DNA of 64,000 nucleotides from Lonepinella sp042485795 (lineage in GTDB: Bacteria; Pseudomonadota; Gammaproteobacteria; Enterobacterales; Pasteurellaceae), in NCBI RefSeq assembly GCF_042485795.1, contig NZ_CP169368.1, forward strand, positions 1,054,001-1,118,000, written 5' to 3'. The notes beneath the pieces are model-generated. The model searched no databases. It saw only the letters and a list, made by a program, of their open reading frames with translations, and was not told the origin of the DNA. This document shows, piece after piece, positions 61,095 to 64,000 of this stretch. How positions within the stretch are numbered: the first letter of the stretch is position 1; the number at the start of each line of letters is the position of its first letter. A program made the position numbers and the translations under genes.

Positions 61095-61937
61095 ATGATA
61101 AATTCAGGTACTTTATATATTGTTGCCACCCCGATTGGCAATTTGCAAGATATCACGCAACGTGCGTTAACTATTCTTTCCGAAGTGGATTTGATCGCTG
61201 CCGAAGATACACGTCACAGTGGTTTATTACTCAGTCATTATGGGATTAAAAAGCCTTTTTTTGCTTTGCATGACCATAATGAGCAACAAAAAGCGGATTT
61301 ATTAGTGGCAAAATTACAGCAAGGCTTGAATATTGCCTTGATTTCGGACGCTGGTACGCCATTGATTAGTGATCCTGGATTTCATCTAGTGAGAAAGTGT
61401 CGTCAGGCGGAAATAAACGTTGTGCCATTACCAGGGGCTTGTGCTGCAGTAACAGCACTATGTGCTTCGGGAGTTGCTTCCGATCGTTTTTGTTTTGAAG
61501 GATTTTTACCTGCCAAAAGTAAAGCACGTAAGGATAAGTTGGAAAATTTAGCTAAAGAAGACCGCACTTTAATTTTTTATGAAAGCACCCACCGTATTTT
61601 AGACACATTAGCTGATATTGAAGCTGTTTTTGGGGCAGAACGATATGTTGTATTAGCTCGAGAAATTACCAAAACATGGGAAATGATCGTAGGAAATCAA
61701 GTGGCAAATTTACGCCAATGGTTAATCGAAGATAGCAATCGTACTAAAGGCGAAATGGTGTTAATCATTGAGGGAAAACCAAAAAATGATACAGATGAAT
61801 TTGATCCTAAGGCGATTAAAGCGTTGCAATTAATTAGCCAACAATTACCGTTAAAAAAAGCAGCAGCAATTGTGGCAGAGCTTTATGATTGTAAGAAAAA
61901 TGCTTTGTATCAATATGGATTAGAACATTTTTGTTAA
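61095..61937 (+). CDS. rsmI: 16S rRNA 2'-O-methyltransferase RsmI
   Basis: RsmI methylates the ribose of C1402 in 16S rRNA. The 280-residue protein shows the family motifs GTLYIVATPIGNLQDIT, AAEDTRHSGLLL, SDAGTPLISDPG and PLPGACAAVTAL. ATG at 61095 follows AAGAAGATATAAA; the frame extends 17 codons further without support. It is divergent from lpoA, as in enterobacteria. Confidence 0.95.
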   Translation: MINSGTLYIVATPIGNLQDITQRALTILSEVDLIAAEDTRHSGLLLSHYGIKKPFFALHDHNEQQKADLLVAKLQQGLNIALISDAGTPLISDPGFHLVRKCRQAEINVVPLPGACAAVTALCASGVASDRFCFEGFLPAKSKARKDKLENLAKEDRTLIFYESTHRILDTLADIEAVFGAERYVVLAREITKTWEMIVGNQVANLRQWLIEDSNRTKGEMVLIIEGKPKNDTDEFDPKAIKALQLISQQLPLKKAAAIVAELYDCKKNALYQYGLEHFC

Positions 61938-62040
61938 ATTTTTGGGATCTAGATCAAACTTTTGAAAATCAATGCTTTCTTTATGAGTAATAATATATTT
62001 ATAATGCCCGTTCTGGAAATTTCGCATTTTTGAGGTAGCG

Positions 62041-63021
62041 ATGAAATTAGATGAGTTAGCCAAATTAGCAGGTGTTTCGCGAACTACAGCTAGCTATGTG
62101 GTAAATGGTAAGGCGAAACAATACCGTGTTAGTGATAAAACAATAGCCAAGGTCAAGGCATTAATTAGTGAACATGATTTCAAACCTAATGTGTTAGCTG
62201 CTAGTTTGCGGGCGGGTAGAAGTCGCACCATTGGATTAATTATTCCTGACTTTGAAAATATGAGTTATGCCAAAATAGCCAATCAGTTAGAAAACCGTTG
62301 TCGTGAGAAAGGCTATCAGTTACTGATTAGTTGTTCGAATGATAATGAACAAAATGAGATGGGTTGCGTTAAGCAATTATTACGCCGTAAAGTTGATGCG
62401 TTGATTATTTCTAGTGCGTTGGTGACTAATCATCAGTTCTATGCAGAATATGCAGGTAAAGTTCCAGTGATTGGCTTTGACCGTAAAGTGAATGTCAAAA
62501 GTGCGTTAAATGTATTAACTAATGATGAACAAGATGCCTTTCAACTGGCGGATAAATTATTTCAAGAATCTTATCAACGAGTGTTATTTTTGGGGGCTGT
62601 TCCTGAATTACAAACTAGCCGTGAGCGTGAAAGAGGTTTTCGAAATGCCTTAAAAGTGCGGTCGAAATCTGCTGAGTTTTTATATGCCGATCATTTTCAT
62701 AAAGAGAGTAGTGCAAAAATCTTTGCCCAATGGTTAGTCGAGAATACTTTGCCAGATGCGATTTTTGTAACATCATTGACCTTATTACAAGGGGTCTTTA
62801 GTGTGTTATTAGGTCAACATAAGTCTATTCCGAAAAATTTAGCGATTGCGACGTTTGGTAATGATGATATGTTAGATCTGTTAGAAAATAAGGTGATTTG
62901 TAGTGTGCAGAATCACCATAAAATAGTCGATTCTTTGTTGGATATCACCTTTAAATGTTTACAACGGAAATCCGTAAGAAATCATTCGCCATTAGTGCGA
63001 GATATTATTTGTCGAAATTAG
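62041..63021 (+). CDS. cra: Catabolite repressor/activator Cra (FruR)
   Basis: A 326-residue LacI-family regulator of central carbon metabolism that responds to fructose 1-phosphate or fructose 1,6-bisphosphate. The helix-turn-helix (KLDELAKLAGVSRTTASYVV, residues 2-21) is followed by the hinge (NVLAASLRAGRSRTIG) and the periplasmic-binding-like core. The VNGKAKQYRVSD sequence is typical of Cra. Single gene with its own terminator. No fru operon is adjacent. Confidence 0.92.
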   Translation: MKLDELAKLAGVSRTTASYVVNGKAKQYRVSDKTIAKVKALISEHDFKPNVLAASLRAGRSRTIGLIIPDFENMSYAKIANQLENRCREKGYQLLISCSNDNEQNEMGCVKQLLRRKVDALIISSALVTNHQFYAEYAGKVPVIGFDRKVNVKSALNVLTNDEQDAFQLADKLFQESYQRVLFLGAVPELQTSRERERGFRNALKVRSKSAEFLYADHFHKESSAKIFAQWLVENTLPDAIFVTSLTLLQGVFSVLLGQHKSIPKNLAIATFGNDDMLDLLENKVICSVQNHHKIVDSLLDITFKCLQRKSVRNHSPLVRDIICRN

Positions 63022-63028
63022 ATGATAC

Positions 63029-63055
63029 GGGGGCAAGCATGCCCCCTAGTTTTTC
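63029..63055 (+). terminator. Rho-independent terminator after cra
   Basis: GGGGGC and GCCCCC form a 6-bp GC stem around AAGCAT, followed by TAGTTTTT. Confidence 0.88.
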
Positions 63056-63119
63056 TATTTATCTTAACAGTTTTATGATATTGCGGTACAATTCCCCTTT
63101 AATTTAATTTTAGGAGAGT

Positions 63120-63245
63120 ATGATGAAAAAGATAATTTTGTTTATTTTAATGGCGAGTTTTCTTTCAGCTTGTACTGTTGGTGGCGGTTTTGGTGCGAGT
63201 AATGGTGGGGTTGGTGTTGCAGTTGGTACAGGCATTGGATTTTAA
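63120..63245 (+). CDS. Very small lipoprotein
   Basis: A 41-residue peptide MMKKIILFILMASFLSACTV followed by a Gly/Val-rich tail (GGGFGASNGGVGVAVGTGIGF). A hydrophobic signal and lipobox (FLSAC, Cys18) are evident. The ribosome site is TAGGAGAGT before the first of two ATGs. The peptide is too short for most gene callers. Function unknown; similar glycine-rich mini-lipoproteins occur in Pasteurellaceae. Confidence 0.75.
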   Translation: MMKKIILFILMASFLSACTVGGGFGASNGGVGVAVGTGIGF

Positions 63246-63252
63246 AAAAAAC

Positions 63253-63280
63253 TTGAATTGTTTAAATCTTTATGTATAAT
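63253..63280 (+). promoter_or_regulatory. Promoter of the initiator tRNA
   Basis: TTGAAT (-35) and TATAAT (-10, 63275-63280) are separated by 16 bp. The -10 ends 17 bp before the mature tRNA 5' end. Confidence 0.75.
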
Positions 63281-63297
63281 ACGCCACATATTTCGGA

Positions 63298-63374
<77 letters not shown>

Positions 63375-63420
63375 CTTTCTTATTAAGTTTATTGGTAAGA
63401 AAGGAAATAAAGGTTCAGTG

Positions 63421-63496
63421 AAACCCAAATTTGGAATTTGGGTTTTTTTGTACGTAAAATTTGAGAGTTTACACTGGGCTTTTAAGCCCTTTTTTT
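63421..63496 (+). terminator. Two tandem terminators between tRNA-fMet and rimP
   Basis: AAACCCAAATT and AATTTGGGTTTTTTT form the first hairpin (63421-63449). GGGCTTTTAAGCCC followed by seven T forms the second (63476-63496). They would end the tRNA transcript before rimP. Any rimP promoter would then lie after them or depend on read-through. Confidence 0.85.
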
Positions 63497-63552
63497 GTGT
63501 CTGAATACAGATAACAGAAGATAGAGGACAGAAAAGGAAACAAGGATAATAA

Positions 63553-64000
63553 ATGGCAACATTAGAACAAAAATTAACAGAATTGCTGCAAGGATCAGTG
63601 CAAGATTTAGGCTGTGAGCTTTGGGGTATCGAGTGTCAACGATCTGGGCGTTTTATGACGGTTCGTTTATTTATTGATAAAGACGGCGGTGTGACAGTAG
63701 AAGATTGTGCAGATGTTAGCCGTCAAGTCAGTGCTATCTTAGATGTAGAAGATCCCATTGCGGATAAATACAACCTTGAAGTATCTTCACCAGGTTTGGA
63801 TCGTCCGCTGTTTAGTTTGGCACAATATGAACGCTATATTGGTAAGGAAATTTGTGTACATTTGCGTATTCCTGTGGCAGATCGCCGTAAATGGCAAGGT
63901 ATATTAGAAAAAATTGACAATGATATGTTGACCTTAATTGTCGATAATCAACCGCAAACCTTAGTGTTTGGTAATATCCAAAAAGCGAATGTTGTGGCAA
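63553..64000 (+). CDS. rimP: Ribosome maturation factor RimP, partial
   Basis: RimP assists maturation of the 30S subunit. The first 149 residues are present and the window ends inside the gene. Visible motifs are MATLEQKLTELLQGSVQDLG, GCELWGIECQ, FIDKDGGVTVEDCADVSRQV and the LEVSSPGLDRPL signature (about residues 76-87). The ATG follows AAGGATAATAA. In relatives it begins the rimP-nusA-infB operon, preceded by metY as here. Confidence 0.96.
   Translation, partial: MATLEQKLTELLQGSVQDLGCELWGIECQRSGRFMTVRLFIDKDGGVTVEDCADVSRQVSAILDVEDPIADKYNLEVSSPGLDRPLFSLAQYERYIGKEICVHLRIPVADRRKWQGILEKIDNDMLTLIVDNQPQTLVFGNIQKANVVA

Overview
The window looks like a chromosomal segment of a Pasteurellaceae bacterium from the Haemophilus/Pasteurella side of the family. 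The Hin-type DNA uptake signal AAGTGCGGT and its complement occur dozens of times, both inside genes and as inverted pairs acting as terminators. DNA is AT-rich, and several gene orders (DUF484-xerC-yigB, lpoA-yraN-diaA-dolP with divergent rsmI, sucABCD, fMet tRNA-rimP) are typical of gamma-proteobacteria. I do not commit to a species.

Layout. 0-2.2 kb: end of a DUF484 gene, xerC, a HAD phosphatase and a half-size EamA transporter. 2.3-5.6 kb: the arginine importer artPIQM, bracketed by two inverted copies of a ~175-bp palindromic repeat. 5.7-15 kb: gmhA, a FepA-like catecholate siderophore receptor, a short cytidine deaminase paired with an exported Fes-like esterase, a GFA-family protein, and mfd, which carries an in-frame palindromic repeat. 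15.1-20 kb: a 1601-residue sialidase autotransporter whose predicted promoter has an 11-T tract between its -35 and -10. 20-26 kb: a DUF4143 ATPase, a BCCT transporter, a DUF1328 peptide and typA.

26-35 kb is an accessory type VI secretion (T6SS) toxin locus on the minus strand: a DUF4123 adaptor, a VasX-like 944-residue effector, then three near-identical membrane proteins (probable immunity proteins) that differ mainly in one loop between two membrane segments. They are separated by decayed effector pieces. 35-42 kb: the amino-acid importer aapJQMP and a heme/hemoglobin-type TonB receptor. Remnants of IS3-family elements lie at 26.1, 35.1 and 42.3 kb. 42.4-45.8 kb: a CydDC-like heterodimeric ABC exporter. 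46.3-52.5 kb: sucABCD with a CRP-like site upstream.

53.2-56.9 kb is a second toxin/immunity-like locus: three tandem paralogous lipoproteins followed by a DUF2235 (Tle1-like) lipase. Downstream of lipoproteins 1 and 2 is a short scar of the lipase start codon region, and lipoproteins 1 and 3 contain an internal Shine-Dalgarno plus ATG that could give a cytosolic form. 56.9-64 kb: nitroreductase, dolP, diaA, yraN, lpoA, rsmI, cra, a tiny lipoprotein, initiator tRNA and the start of rimP.

The strongest biology is the two interbacterial-toxin loci, which show the same pattern: immunity-gene copies amplified in tandem with broken effector fragments left between them, and with uptake signal sequences at the unit boundaries. 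No T6SS structural gene (Hcp, VgrG, Tss) is in the window, so the T6SS assignment rests on family resemblance.
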